64,000 bases of DNA, from assembly GCA_027694045.1 (NCBI GenBank), contig JAQEWB010000002.1, positions 992,001 through 1,056,000 on the forward strand. The letters are read 5' to 3'. The stretch comes from Bacillaceae bacterium OF18-1A. GTDB taxonomy: Bacteria > Bacillota > Bacilli > Bacillales > Bacillaceae_G. Positions within the stretch are counted from its first letter, which is position 1. Each line of letters starts with the position of its first letter. Shown piece after piece: positions 27,071-35,034 of this stretch. Under the pieces are notes generated by a model, which made no database searches, was not told the DNA's origin, and was given only the letters and a program-made list of their open reading frames with translations. Both the position numbers and the translations under genes were made by a program.

Positions 27071-27121
27071 ATGATTGCCCGAAGGATAATTTGGCAAAAA
27101 AAAGATTCTTCTTACACGTAG
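27071..27121 (+). CDS. Leader mini-ORF 2 (16 aa)
   Basis: Seventeen codons encode MIARRIIWQKKDSSYT, with GTGGGG five bases before the ATG. Codons 1-5, 8 and 14-16 match mini-ORF 1, and the last bases plus the following TAGCGT are identical. It carries the same rare-looking Arg pair CGA-AGG at codons 4-5. The stop leads into a repeat pair that can fold in alternative ways. Confidence 0.62.
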   Translation: MIARRIIWQKKDSSYT

Positions 27122-27122
27122 C

Positions 27123-27237
27123 GTTTTGTTTAGGACTTAATTGTTATTCACTAAACAAAACAAAGAAGAGCAGGATTGCTAAATAGAAAATCCTACTCCA
27201 CGTTTTGTTTAGTCGCTTTAAGACTTAAACTAAAACG
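27123..27237 (+). promoter_or_regulatory. Switch-like repeat module following mini-ORF 2
   Basis: Four segments can pair in two exclusive ways. Segment 1 GTTTTGTTTAG (27123-27133) and segment 3 (27202-27212) are identical. Segment 2 CTAAACAAAAC (27151-27161) is the perfect complement of both. Segment 4 (27222-27237) pairs with 3 with two bulges. A further hairpin lies between (27168-27177 with 27189-27198). This 1:2/3:4 versus 2:3 arrangement is like erm-type attenuators: a ribosome stalled at the mini-ORF end would cover segment 1. Confidence 0.66.
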
Positions 27238-27250
27238 AAGGTAGGGAAAC

Positions 27251-27295
27251 TTGATGGACGAGAGGATTATTCGTTATTTCTTCAGCGACATATAG
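27251..27295 (+). CDS. Leader mini-ORF 3 (14 aa)
   Basis: From TTG 27251 (or ATG 27254) the frame encodes MMDERIIRYFFSDI and ends in TAG. It aligns with mini-ORF 2 at RII, and the surrounding GTAGGGAAAC resembles GTGGGGAAAT before mini-ORF 2, with the TTG at the same place as that ATG. The peptide is less conserved, and the stop is again followed by CG and a repeat pair. Confidence 0.52.
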   Translation: MMDERIIRYFFSDI

Positions 27296-27296
27296 C

Positions 27297-27378
27297 GTAG
27301 TTAGTTTTACGTAAACTAACTGAAAGCTACATGTGAGCTCGTAGTTAGTTTACAACACAAAAAGGACTACTAACTACG
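27297..27378 (+). promoter_or_regulatory. Switch-like repeat module between mini-ORF 3 and yitT
   Basis: Segment 1 (GTTAGTTT, 27300-27307) pairs with AAACTAAC (27313-27320). Segment 2 (GTAAACTAAC, 27311-27320) is also a perfect 10-base complement of GTTAGTTTAC (27344-27353). Segment 3 (CGTAGTTAGT, 27340-27349) pairs perfectly with ACTAACTACG (27369-27378). So 1:2 plus 3:4 competes with 2:3. The 3:4 stem ends two or three bases before the AAGAAGGA ribosome binding site of the yitT-family gene. Confidence 0.66.
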
Positions 27379-27394
27379 GAAAGAAGGAATAACG

Positions 27395-28057
27395 ATGAGG
27401 AACATCCAAAGTCGACAAACTATTAAAGAAATTTTTATGGTTTTAATCGGTTCATTTATTTTGGCAACAGCACTGTATCACATTCATTTTCAAAACCACT
27501 TAACAGAAGGTGGCTTTGTAGGAATTGCACTATTCATTCAAAACTTTTATGATATTTCACCGTCTATTTCAACGGTATTAATGGATATCCCAATTATTTT
27601 ACTGTGTGCTTCATTTTTAGGTAGAAAAATGGTTGGTTATTCATTCTTAGGTTCCATTTCATTCGGAGTATTTTATTCCCTTATGGAAAATTATTCTCCA
27701 TTTACGGTAGATTTATCAAATAATTTATTTGTAGCTGCAGTAGTTGGCGGTGCATTAGCTGGTATTGGACTCGGTTTTATATTGAGATTTGGCGGTGCAA
27801 CGGGTGGAGACGATGTTTTGACAATTGTACTAAGTAAAAAAACACGCTTTACAATTGGGCAAATTTTCTTCGTCTTTGACGCGATTGTTCTTGCGCTTTC
27901 ATTATATTATTTAAATTGGACTGAAATTGCTTTTACTATTCTTTCGATTGCCGTACAGGCAAAAACATTGGATTTAATTTATTATCCAAAAACAGAAAAG
28001 AAAGCAGAAAAGCAACCAGTATCTATTCCAATGTCAAAAAAACATGCAACAAATTAA
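27395..28057 (+). CDS. YitT-family (DUF161) membrane protein, short form
   Basis: The 220-aa protein has five to six membrane segments and the YitT signature pieces LTEGGFVGIALFIQ, and GGATGGDDVLTIVLSKKT. The C-terminal cytoplasmic DUF2179 domain of longer YitT proteins is missing; the protein ends with a short lysine-rich tail. The function of the family is unknown. AAGAAGGA lies seven bases before ATG 27395. The gene is preceded by a long leader with three mini-ORFs, so its translation is probably controlled. Confidence 0.88.
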   Translation: MRNIQSRQTIKEIFMVLIGSFILATALYHIHFQNHLTEGGFVGIALFIQNFYDISPSISTVLMDIPIILLCASFLGRKMVGYSFLGSISFGVFYSLMENYSPFTVDLSNNLFVAAVVGGALAGIGLGFILRFGGATGGDDVLTIVLSKKTRFTIGQIFFVFDAIVLALSLYYLNWTEIAFTILSIAVQAKTLDLIYYPKTEKKAEKQPVSIPMSKKHATN

Positions 28058-28091
28058 AAAAGCGAAAGGCTTCGGCCTCTCGCTTTTTTTT
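28056..28091. terminator. Bidirectional terminator between yitT-like and ecsC-like genes
   Basis: AAAAAAGCGA and TCGCTTTTTTT flank an inner GGC-TTCG-GCC tetraloop stem. Confidence 0.92.
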
Positions 28092-28923
28092 ACGTTCTTT
28101 TTTCTTTCTCCACTATGTGGCGCACTTGATAAAAACGGTTCGCAAATTCAGTAACATTTCTCGTTAAACGGTAATTCACTGTAGACCCGATTGCCATTCC
28201 AATTACCGGGATACCTTGGAATAACTTACGGCGAAGCGCATAAATCGAAAATGTCTTCAAAATTTGTTTTAGCACAACTTCAGTAGAAGCTGGTTGTAAT
28301 ACAGCTTCATCTCCTTCATAAAAGAACGAATCTGCTTGCTCCAATTCTTGCAGTAAATTGTACCAAGCGTATTGCTGAAGTCTTCCTGGTAGTAATGACG
28401 CATGAAAGACCTTTAGCGCAAGCATCATTTCATAAGGCTTGTTCACATCATGCCCAAACGATGTGGCAATAAGCTGGACAGCCTTCACATTTAATGCAAT
28501 CATAACCGGAAAATCAGCCGTTAATAATAATAACCCTCCAGCACCTGTTGCTCCGCCTTGTACGAATGAATATAGGCGATGACGTGCTGTTTGCTGCTCT
28601 GCTATGTATGTTAATTGATCAATTGATAATGACTTTAAATCTTCAAGTTGCTCAATTGATTCGTCAAATAATCTCGATGTTCCTAAAATGCGATTACGCG
28701 CATCTAACTGTGATTGTGAGCTTTGAATGAGTGCATGCAAATGAAAGAGCCATTCATCCGCTTTCGTAAAGAAATCTTTTCGTTTTTTCTCAGGTAGTTT
28801 TGCAATGGTAGTATGTAACCACTTATCAAACATTTTTTGAAAATCAGTCGATTCTTGTTCAACTAATTGCGCTTCCCATTCTTGTATGTTGTCTAAAATG
28901 GCCTGTTCTCGCTTCGATCGCAT
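28090..28923 (-). CDS. EcsC-family protein
   Basis: The 277-aa protein contains the EcsC-family core (SFVQGGATGAGGLLLLTADFPVMIALNVKAVQLIATSFGHD region, about 130-175) with hydrophobic stretches, and a later GIPVIGMAIGSTVNYRLT segment. EcsC proteins accompany Ecs-type ABC exporters in some species, but here the gene stands alone. Function unknown. ATG 28923 has GAGGTGG seven bases upstream; longer readings begin without one. Confidence 0.85.
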   Translation of the reverse strand: MRSKREQAILDNIQEWEAQLVEQESTDFQKMFDKWLHTTIAKLPEKKRKDFFTKADEWLFHLHALIQSSQSQLDARNRILGTSRLFDESIEQLEDLKSLSIDQLTYIAEQQTARHRLYSFVQGGATGAGGLLLLTADFPVMIALNVKAVQLIATSFGHDVNKPYEMMLALKVFHASLLPGRLQQYAWYNLLQELEQADSFFYEGDEAVLQPASTEVVLKQILKTFSIYALRRKLFQGIPVIGMAIGSTVNYRLTRNVTEFANRFYQVRHIVEKEKRT

Positions 28924-29053
28924 CGTAACAACCACCTCATTCGATTTTTTTCTATTGTAACATATTTGCAAATACGCTTGTACATCGCATGTTCTTTATT
29001 CGCAACATACGCTATAATCGGCCTTATACATAACAAATAAGGAGCGGTTATAT

Positions 29054-29488
29054 ATGTATCCACGTGCAAAAGCTTTTGGCATCGCTTTGCATCATGATCG
29101 GCTTCTCGTACAAGAATATCATACCTGTGACGAAACATATTATCGGCCTCTTGGCGGTTCAATTGAACTTGGTGAAAAATCAGTAGATACAGTCATTCGG
29201 GAATTTAAAGAGGAGCTTCATGTAGAAATAGACATTATTAATTATTTAGGATGCTTAGAAAACATTTTTCATCTAGATGAAGAAATAGGGCATGAAATCA
29301 TTCAACTATACTCTTTGCGTTTACTGGACACATCACTATATGAAATGGAAATAATGCATATACAGGATGACCAAACCACATCCTATGCAAAATGGATTCC
29401 CATCTCAGCATTCACTCAGAAGGAAAAAGTACTATACCCAGATGGAATTTTAAACTGTATACAAAAGAAAAAAGACGAAATCCTATAG
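29054..29488 (+). CDS. Nudix hydrolase
   Basis: The 144-aa protein carries a Nudix box from about residue 34: GSIELGEKSVDTVIREFKEEL. The acidic REF-x-EE metal-binding core is intact, while the conserved Gly after it is replaced by His. The family hydrolyses nucleoside diphosphates linked to other groups. The substrate is unknown. AAGGAG lies eight to ten bases before the ATG. Confidence 0.87.
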   Translation: MYPRAKAFGIALHHDRLLVQEYHTCDETYYRPLGGSIELGEKSVDTVIREFKEELHVEIDIINYLGCLENIFHLDEEIGHEIIQLYSLRLLDTSLYEMEIMHIQDDQTTSYAKWIPISAFTQKEKVLYPDGILNCIQKKKDEIL

Positions 29489-29500
29489 GATCTCGTCTTT
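29471..29500. terminator. Bidirectional terminator overlapping the 3' end of the Nudix gene
   Basis: AAAGACGA-ATCCTATAGGAT-TCGTCTTT forms an almost perfect 30-nt hairpin with T-rich flanks on both sides; it also ends ackA on the minus strand. Confidence 0.9.
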
Positions 29501-29510
29501 GTTTTCTATA

Positions 29511-30704
29511 TTAACCAATATCTCCAAGACGTAGTACGTCACGAGCGATCATAACTTCTTCGTCAGTTGGAATTACGATAATTTTTACTGGAGAGTGTGG
29601 GAAGCTGATGAATGCTTCTTCACCAAATACGTTATTACGTTTTGCATCGAAGTATACGCCCATGTACTCAAGGCCTTCTAATACGCGCTCACGAATAACT
29701 GCACTGTTTTCACCGATACCAGCTGTGAAGATGATTGCGTCTACACCTTTCATACGAGCAGTGTAAGAACCGATGTATTTGTGGATACGGCTTACGAATA
29801 CATCAAGTGCTACTTTCGCACGGTGGTCGCCTTCTTCTTCTTTAGAGATGATGTCACGTAGGTCACTAGAGTAACCAGTAAGACCTAACATACCACTCTT
29901 CTTGTTTAATACGTTAACTACTTCTTCTACTGTTTGGCCTGTTTTTTCCATGATGTATGGAATTAACGCAGGGTCAATGTTACCAGAACGTGTACCCATT
30001 GTTACACCAGCAAGTGGAGTGAAGCCCATAGAAGTATCGATAGATTTACCGCCTTCTACTGCTGCGATACTTGCACCGTTACCTAAGTGACAAGAAAGTA
30101 AGCTTAAGCTTTCAAGTGGACGACCTAATAGTTCAGCCGCACGCTCAGTTACATATTTATGAGAAGTTCCGTGGAAACCGTATTTACGGATACCGAACTT
30201 TTCATAGTACTCATACGGTAAGCTGTATAGGAATGCAGATTCCGGCATTGTTTGATGGAATGCTGTATCGAATACTGCTACTGCTGGTACGTTTGGTAAT
30301 ACTTCTTGGAATGCTTTAATACCAACAATGTTTGCTGGGTTATGAAGTGGTGCTAAATCGCTTAATTCTTCGATATCAGCTAATACTTCATCATTAATTA
30401 AAACAGAGTCAGCAAATTTTTCGCCGCCGTGAACGACACGGTGACCGATACCGCCAATCTCATCTAGAGATTTAACGATTCCATTTTCAGTTAATTTTTT
30501 AAGAAGCATATTAACTGCTACTGCGTGATCTGGGATGTTTGTAATTTCTTTTTGTTTTTCGCCATCTACAGTAATAGTGAAGATACTATCTTCTAAACCG
30601 ATACGTTCTACTAAACCTTTTGTTAATACTGTTTCACTTGGCATTTCAAATAACTGGAATTTTAAGGAAGAGCTTCCTGCATTAATCGCGATGATTTTTG
30701 ACAT
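29511..30704 (-). CDS. ackA: Acetate kinase
   Basis: The 397-aa enzyme shows the ASKHA-kinase pattern: [14 protein letters not shown] at the start, VVHGGEKF, the catalytic region [19 protein letters not shown], and the ATP-binding LGNGASIAA. It interconverts acetate and acetyl phosphate with ATP, completing overflow metabolism. The gene is transcribed alone with a cre-like site upstream, consistent with activation by CcpA as in B. subtilis. Confidence 0.98.
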   Translation of the reverse strand: MSKIIAINAGSSSLKFQLFEMPSETVLTKGLVERIGLEDSIFTITVDGEKQKEITNIPDHAVAVNMLLKKLTENGIVKSLDEIGGIGHRVVHGGEKFADSVLINDEVLADIEELSDLAPLHNPANIVGIKAFQEVLPNVPAVAVFDTAFHQTMPESAFLYSLPYEYYEKFGIRKYGFHGTSHKYVTERAAELLGRPLESLSLLSCHLGNGASIAAVEGGKSIDTSMGFTPLAGVTMGTRSGNIDPALIPYIMEKTGQTVEEVVNVLNKKSGMLGLTGYSSDLRDIISKEEEGDHRAKVALDVFVSRIHKYIGSYTARMKGVDAIIFTAGIGENSAVIRERVLEGLEYMGVYFDAKRNNVFGEEAFISFPHSPVKIIVIPTDEEVMIARDVLRLGDIG

Positions 30705-30762
30705 CTAGTCTTTCGCCCCTTTTTCTCTTGGTAGTTGTGTGGATCTGTCCACAAACCGCTCG

Positions 30763-30803
30763 ATTTTATCTAATTAAATTCACTCATTATGAAAACGTTT
30801 CAT
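30763..30803 (-). promoter_or_regulatory. ackA control region with a cre-like site
   Basis: ATGAAAACGTTTCAT (30789-30803) is a palindrome that fits the CcpA cre consensus except for one position. A candidate -10 (TAAAAT on the minus strand, 30768-30763) lies downstream with a weak -35. The cre is therefore upstream of the promoter, as for CcpA-activated genes. A small inverted repeat TGTGGATCTGTCCACA lies within the untranslated leader near 30738-30753. The 299-base stretch 30705-31003 otherwise holds no gene that I can see. Confidence 0.6.
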
Positions 30804-31003
30804 CATCAGTGAATTTTATACTCACGATTTTAATTTAAACATCGTCCGACATATATTTCAAGTGAAAAAATTGTAACACCAAGAAAAAAAATATATTACA
30901 GATTTCAAAAAAATTCAGTTAAATCTTGTATATATCAAAAAATATTACATATCATATACAACTGTACTACATAAATTACCAACCCTGTTACATATACCTG
31001 ATC

Positions 31004-31990
31004 TTATTTATGACTGGCAAACCAAGTATTTAGTTGATCCATAATGTCCTCCATCGCCTTCATGTTGGAGAATTTAGGTAACTCCACTAGTAACGCCTGT
31101 TGTGGCATTGTTACATTAGGACCTTTCTTTTGGAGAACAAATATACTTTTTGCATTTTTCTCGTTTTTAAACATGGAAACAGGTAGCTGCAATAATCCTT
31201 GAATAAAACATGTTTCTTTAATAAATGCATGTAATTTCGGTGCTTGATCACTTTCGAAAATGAAGTTTGGCACTAAGAAGAATAAGTACCCACCTTCTTT
31301 CGTATGTTTCACACTTTGTTCAATAAATAAGTGATGTGCATATGACATTCCTTCATCTGCTTTTAAAGTGTATTCACTTGCACCAATTTCGTTCGGATAA
31401 TAACCAATTGGTAAATCTGAAACGACTGCATCAACTGGATCGATGTAAAGTGGTGCTAATCCATCTTGGTGGAAGAATTCGATTGCATGCTTTTGTAAGT
31501 TCGCATTTACTAAAGCAAGCTTAATTAACACTTCATCCACTTCTACACCGAATCCGCTCATCTTTAAGCCTTCTCGAGCGCTATTAAATACTGTTGTCAT
31601 TAAGTTACCCGTTCCAATTGCAGGGTCTAAAACAGTAATTTCATTTTGATCCTTCATAAATTTATGGAATAGGTAACTCATAAACATTCCAACTGCATCA
31701 GGTGTCATTTCATGATTCGCCTGAATACCCTCTTTCATTCCTTTTAAAATGGCTAATTGAAATGCTTTACGAATTTCTTCCCCTTTATATGTTTCTTCAT
31801 TAAACGCACTATATTCACGATTCAGCCTTTCAATTGCTGATTCTGATAATTCTTCTTGTAAAATGGCTCCTTCAAACAAGTTATCACCTGTTTCTACAAG
31901 CGCCTCTAAATATGTTACATCTAATTCTTTACGTAAAATTACCGTAGAAGAATCAAAAATAGAAAATAATGTTTCCATTGTCTTAATCAC
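31004..31990 (-). CDS. ytxK: Class I SAM-dependent methyltransferase YtxK
   Basis: The 328-aa protein has SAM-binding motif I as VLDPAIGTGNLMT and a motif IV resembling the N6-adenine methylase catalytic loop, here SDLPIGYYP instead of NPPY. It belongs to the COG0827 group placed beside ackA/tpx in Bacillus. The target is unknown; it is not part of a restriction system. GTG 31990 has AAGGAGG seven bases upstream; the ATG two codons earlier is too close. Confidence 0.86.
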   Translation of the reverse strand: MIKTMETLFSIFDSSTVILRKELDVTYLEALVETGDNLFEGAILQEELSESAIERLNREYSAFNEETYKGEEIRKAFQLAILKGMKEGIQANHEMTPDAVGMFMSYLFHKFMKDQNEITVLDPAIGTGNLMTTVFNSAREGLKMSGFGVEVDEVLIKLALVNANLQKHAIEFFHQDGLAPLYIDPVDAVVSDLPIGYYPNEIGASEYTLKADEGMSYAHHLFIEQSVKHTKEGGYLFFLVPNFIFESDQAPKLHAFIKETCFIQGLLQLPVSMFKNEKNAKSIFVLQKKGPNVTMPQQALLVELPKFSNMKAMEDIMDQLNTWFASHK

Positions 31991-32065
31991 GTACATTCCT
32001 CCTTCTCTCTTTTACACATAACTTATATCATACCATAATCTGATTTTTTCCCAAAAGAAAAAGCG

Positions 32066-32182
32066 ACCTCTTTTTCAGAGCTCCCTTTTAAGTGATGTAT
32101 GATGAACGTCTTTTCTCATATATCAGTTTAATATAGCAATACATGAGAAAAGACGACCTCTTACAAAGAGGTCATCTTCCTT
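32066..32182. repeat. Nested inverted repeats between ytxK and tpx, including the tpx terminator
   Basis: A perfect 13-bp inverted repeat, CGTCTTTTCTCAT (32107-32119) with ATGAGAAAAGACG (32143-32155), lies beside the GACCTC-TTACAAA-GAGGTC hairpin (about 32154-32173) that would end tpx on the minus strand. A third, weaker hairpin with the same GACCTC/GAG pieces lies near 32069-32090. Some arms can pair in alternative ways. Confidence 0.7.
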
Positions 32183-32186
32183 CACA

Positions 32187-32687
32187 TTATTTTGCTGATT
32201 TAGCTGCTTCTAATGCTGCTTCATAGTTTGGATGGCTTGTACCTTCGCTTACGTATTCTACGTAAACTACTTTGTCATTGCTATCTACTACGAATACTGC
32301 ACGAGCAAGTAAACGAAGTTCTTTCATTACTAAGCCGTAAGCTTCACCGAATGAAAGGTCGCGGTGGTCAGAAAGTGTTACAACATTTTCTAAACCGTTC
32401 GCTGCACACCAGCGTTTTTGAGCGAATGGTAAATCAACGCTAATTGTTAATACTTTCGCGTTTTCAATACCTGCTGCATCTTGGTTAAAACGACGTGTTT
32501 GTGCATCACACACACCTGTGTCGATTGAAGGTACAACACTAATTAATTTCACTTCGCCTTTGTATGTTTCTAAACTTACTGGAGATAAGTCATTTGCTAA
32601 TACTTGGAAGTTTGGCGCTTGATCGCCAACTTTAACTTCTGTTCCAACTAAAGTCATTGGGTTACCTTTAAAAGTTACGTTTGCCAC
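32187..32687 (-). CDS. tpx: Thiol peroxidase (2-Cys peroxiredoxin)
   Basis: The 166-aa protein matches Tpx: the peroxidatic Cys is in [18 protein letters not shown] (about residue 60) and the resolving Cys follows in [15 protein letters not shown] (about residue 94). It reduces hydroperoxides using thioredoxin in the cytoplasm. GGGAGGA lies upstream of the ATG. The three inverted repeats after the gene include its terminator. Confidence 0.97.
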   Translation of the reverse strand: MANVTFKGNPMTLVGTEVKVGDQAPNFQVLANDLSPVSLETYKGEVKLISVVPSIDTGVCDAQTRRFNQDAAGIENAKVLTISVDLPFAQKRWCAANGLENVVTLSDHRDLSFGEAYGLVMKELRLLARAVFVVDSNDKVVYVEYVSEGTSHPNYEAALEAAKSAK

Positions 32688-32779
32688 TTAAAAATCCTCC
32701 CTTATTTAAACAAAATATGTACAATGTAAATGATAGTTTGTCCCTATCGATAATGCAAATAAAATCGCTTTATTTACAA

Positions 32780-32820
32780 AAAAATTAAAGAAGCTAATTC
32801 ATTGATTAGCTTCTTTACTC
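32780..32820 (-). terminator. Terminator of ytfJ
   Basis: AAAGAAGCTAAT and ATTAGCTTCTTT arms flank a five-base loop, with a T run on the minus strand side (AATTTTTTTG). Confidence 0.88.
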
Positions 32821-32821
32821 G

Positions 32822-33214
32822 TTAAATTTGAAATTCTGGATCATCTTCTTTTCGTTTATCCATCATTTCTTTCACTTTATCGACAGCTTGTGGCGCTAAT
32901 TCAATTATTTTATCAATGACATGTGTTTGCTTATCTAAATGTAACACTTTCACACCTTCTCCATTTATAACAAGAAAGGCAACAGGATTAATAGAAACTC
33001 CTCCACCACTTCCTCCGCCAAATGGATGGCGCCCTGAATGTTCTTTACCAAATTCACTTCCACCAGCAGCAAATCCGAAGCTTACTTTCGAAACTGTAAG
33101 AATCACACTTCCATCAGCTGCTTTAATCGGGTCACCAACAATTGTATTTACATCTGTCATTTGTTTTAAATGTTGCATTGCGGTTGTCATTAAACCTTGA
33201 ATTGGATGGTCCAT
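32822..33214 (-). CDS. ytfJ: GerW-family sporulation protein YtfJ
   Basis: The 130-aa protein is the YtfJ/GerW type: an N-terminal MDHPIQGLMTTAMQHLKQM helix, a glycine-rich stretch (FGGGSGGGVSINPVAFLVI) and a basic, helical tail. In B. subtilis it is made in the forespore and needed for germination in response to some germinants. It follows ytfI by 12 bases and belongs to the same operon. GGGGGGATAT lies upstream of the ATG. Confidence 0.94.
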   Translation of the reverse strand: MDHPIQGLMTTAMQHLKQMTDVNTIVGDPIKAADGSVILTVSKVSFGFAAGGSEFGKEHSGRHPFGGGSGGGVSINPVAFLVINGEGVKVLHLDKQTHVIDKIIELAPQAVDKVKEMMDKRKEDDPEFQI

Positions 33215-33226
33215 TCTATATCCCCC

Positions 33227-33856
33227 CTATGCTTGAACAGATTTTTCTGTCATGCTAGATCTTTGTTTTCTCATAAATATGAGTAATTTCACTGCGGTTC
33301 TTATAGTCCGGAATATACGAAAAGATGCTGTTAACTCGCACCTTGATGCAAATCCCTTCCCTTGAAAAACAGGAGTAATTTCAAATTCTGGTATATCGAC
33401 AATATGCATATATTGTCCTATAACTCCAGCAGCCATTCCTTTCGTTCCCCATGCATATCCAGTGACAATTCCAGTACTGGCTGCGTCACCTGCTCCGATT
33501 TGCGTATGCCATCTCCAACCATTGATTTTCACTCGTTTGAGAAAATCTTTAACGATAGTATGAACTTCTTGAAGCCTTTTTATCAGTTCCCCTATGCTAT
33601 CAAGTTGCGCCATAATTTTATTATCTAGTCCGCCGTCCTCTTCAGCCTTTTTGATTTTTTGTCCTGTCTTCTTCTGTTGCTTTTCAATTCTTTCCAACAC
33701 ATCAAATGTATATCGAATCATCCAAATTTTCACTTGAAACAAACATTGCTTTTCCATTTCTGAATATAAAACTGTCACCTTAAGTGATATTTTCGACAAT
33801 AGTATAAGCAAAATAAAAAGGAGAAGAATTATCATTCCAATTAAGAGCCACTTCAT
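33227..33856 (-). CDS. ytfI: DUF2953 membrane protein YtfI
   Basis: The protein of about 209 aa begins with a membrane segment (MKWLLIGMIILLLFILLILL) and has a DUF2953-type soluble domain with a coiled, lysine-rich middle (ERIEKQQKKTGQKIKK). It lies directly before ytfJ, as in B. subtilis. Function is unknown but sporulation-linked by context. The start, ATG 33856, has AAAGG nine bases upstream; the ATG at 33865 overlaps it. Confidence 0.82.
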   Translation of the reverse strand: MKWLLIGMIILLLFILLILLSKISLKVTVLYSEMEKQCLFQVKIWMIRYTFDVLERIEKQQKKTGQKIKKAEEDGGLDNKIMAQLDSIGELIKRLQEVHTIVKDFLKRVKINGWRWHTQIGAGDAASTGIVTGYAWGTKGMAAGVIGQYMHIVDIPEFEITPVFQGKGFASRCELTASFRIFRTIRTAVKLLIFMRKQRSSMTEKSVQA

Positions 33857-34068
33857 ATCTATCATCCTTTCGCTCCGTACCCATTATCGACAAGTTTATT
33901 CATCATTAAACAGATCCCCATAAGATTGAATATAAAAATTTTTCTAAAAATAAAAAGGGATTTTGACAATTTATATCGAAATATATTATTTGAGCATATC
34001 ATTGCGAATTCATCCCAATGGTATGTAGCACGAAAACAGAAAATTTAACTGCAGTGGAGGGATACATA

Positions 34069-34872
34069 ATGGCAGATCGTCGCAATTTATTTTTCTTTTA
34101 TGGTGATGACAAAACAACACTTGTTGAAAAAATGAAACCAATCTATCGTATTTTAGAGGAGAATGGATTTACCATATTAGATCATCCAAAAAATGCAAAC
34201 GCTATCGTCAGTGTTGGAGATGACGCAACTTTCTTACAAGCCGTTCGTAAAACTGGCTTTAGAGAAGATTGCTTATATGCAGGGATTTCTACGAAAGATG
34301 AAATTTCTTTCTACTGCGATTTCCATATTGATCACGTTGATACAGCCCTTCAAGAAATTACAAAAAATGAAATTGAAGTGCGAAGATATCCGACCATTCA
34401 AGTGGATATGGATCACGGTACATCTTTCCATTGTTTAAATGAGTTTTCTTTACGCTCTAGCATTATTAAAACATTCGTTGTAGATGTACACGTTGATGAT
34501 TTATATTTCGAAACATTTAGAGGCGACGGTTTAGTTGTTTCTACTCCAACAGGTAGTACAGCTTATAATAAATCGTTACATGGTGCAGTTGTTGACCCGC
34601 TTATCCCTTGCTTCCAAGTAAGCGAGTTAGCATCACTAAACAACAACACATATCGTACGCTCGGTTCACCGTTCATTTTAAATCACGAACGTACATTAAC
34701 TTTAAAACTACGACCAGACGGTAACGATTACCCTGTTATCGGTATGGATAACGAAGCGCTTAGCATTAAACAAGTGGAAAAAGCTGTTGTACGCTTAAGC
34801 GATAAACAAATTAAAACTGTTAAATTAAAAAACAATTCTTTCTGGGAAAAAGTACAGAGAACGTTTTTATAA
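34069..34872 (+). CDS. nadK2: NAD kinase 2
   Basis: The 267-aa enzyme is the second Bacillus NAD kinase (PpnK2/YtdI type): it has the NAD-binding GDD motif as SVGDDATFLQAV, the LNEFSL motif and the TPTGSTAYNKSLHGA loop. It makes NADP from NAD and ATP. Start ATG 34069 (MADRRNLF) follows GTGGAGGG at six bases; the longer reading lacks a ribosome binding site. It is divergent from ytfI-ytfJ with its own terminator. Confidence 0.93.
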   Translation: MADRRNLFFFYGDDKTTLVEKMKPIYRILEENGFTILDHPKNANAIVSVGDDATFLQAVRKTGFREDCLYAGISTKDEISFYCDFHIDHVDTALQEITKNEIEVRRYPTIQVDMDHGTSFHCLNEFSLRSSIIKTFVVDVHVDDLYFETFRGDGLVVSTPTGSTAYNKSLHGAVVDPLIPCFQVSELASLNNNTYRTLGSPFILNHERTLTLKLRPDGNDYPVIGMDNEALSIKQVEKAVVRLSDKQIKTVKLKNNSFWEKVQRTFL

Positions 34873-34880
34873 AAATGAAA

Positions 34881-34910
34881 ACAACCGCCGAATAATTATT
34901 CGGCGGTTGT
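34881..34910 (+). terminator. Terminator of nadK2
   Basis: A perfect 30-nt palindrome, ACAACCGCCGAATAATTATTCGGCGGTTGT, followed by TTATTTATT. Confidence 0.94.
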
Positions 34911-34952
34911 TTATTTATTCATTGCCAGGGACACTATTCTTGTCATTTTTTG

Positions 34953-35034
34953 TCGATAAGTCGATATATTTTAATAATCGCTGATATATTTTAAGTTACG
35001 GTCGATATATTCCGAAAACCGCTAATATATTTTC
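34953..35034. repeat. Tandem 41-bp repeat element, locus A (two units)
   Basis: Two copies of a unit with TCGATATATT, then CGCTGATATATTTT and AAGTTACGG; the CGCT(G/A)AT marks lie at 34979 and 35020, 41 bases apart. The same units occur at 56720-56840. It lies between nadK2 and the 3' end of ytcJ and touches the last codons of ytcJ. Known B. cereus-group intergenic repeats (the bcr series) may include it, but I cannot name a member with confidence. Confidence 0.75.

Noticed and set aside
26935..27394. T-box or known metabolite riboswitch for the yitT leader
   Set aside because: No T-box sequence (AGGGTGG..CGCG), no recognisable riboswitch core and no terminator with a T run were found; the mini-ORF array explains the region better.
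34953..35034. CRISPR array
   Set aside because: The 41-bp units are contiguous, with no unique spacers and no cas genes.
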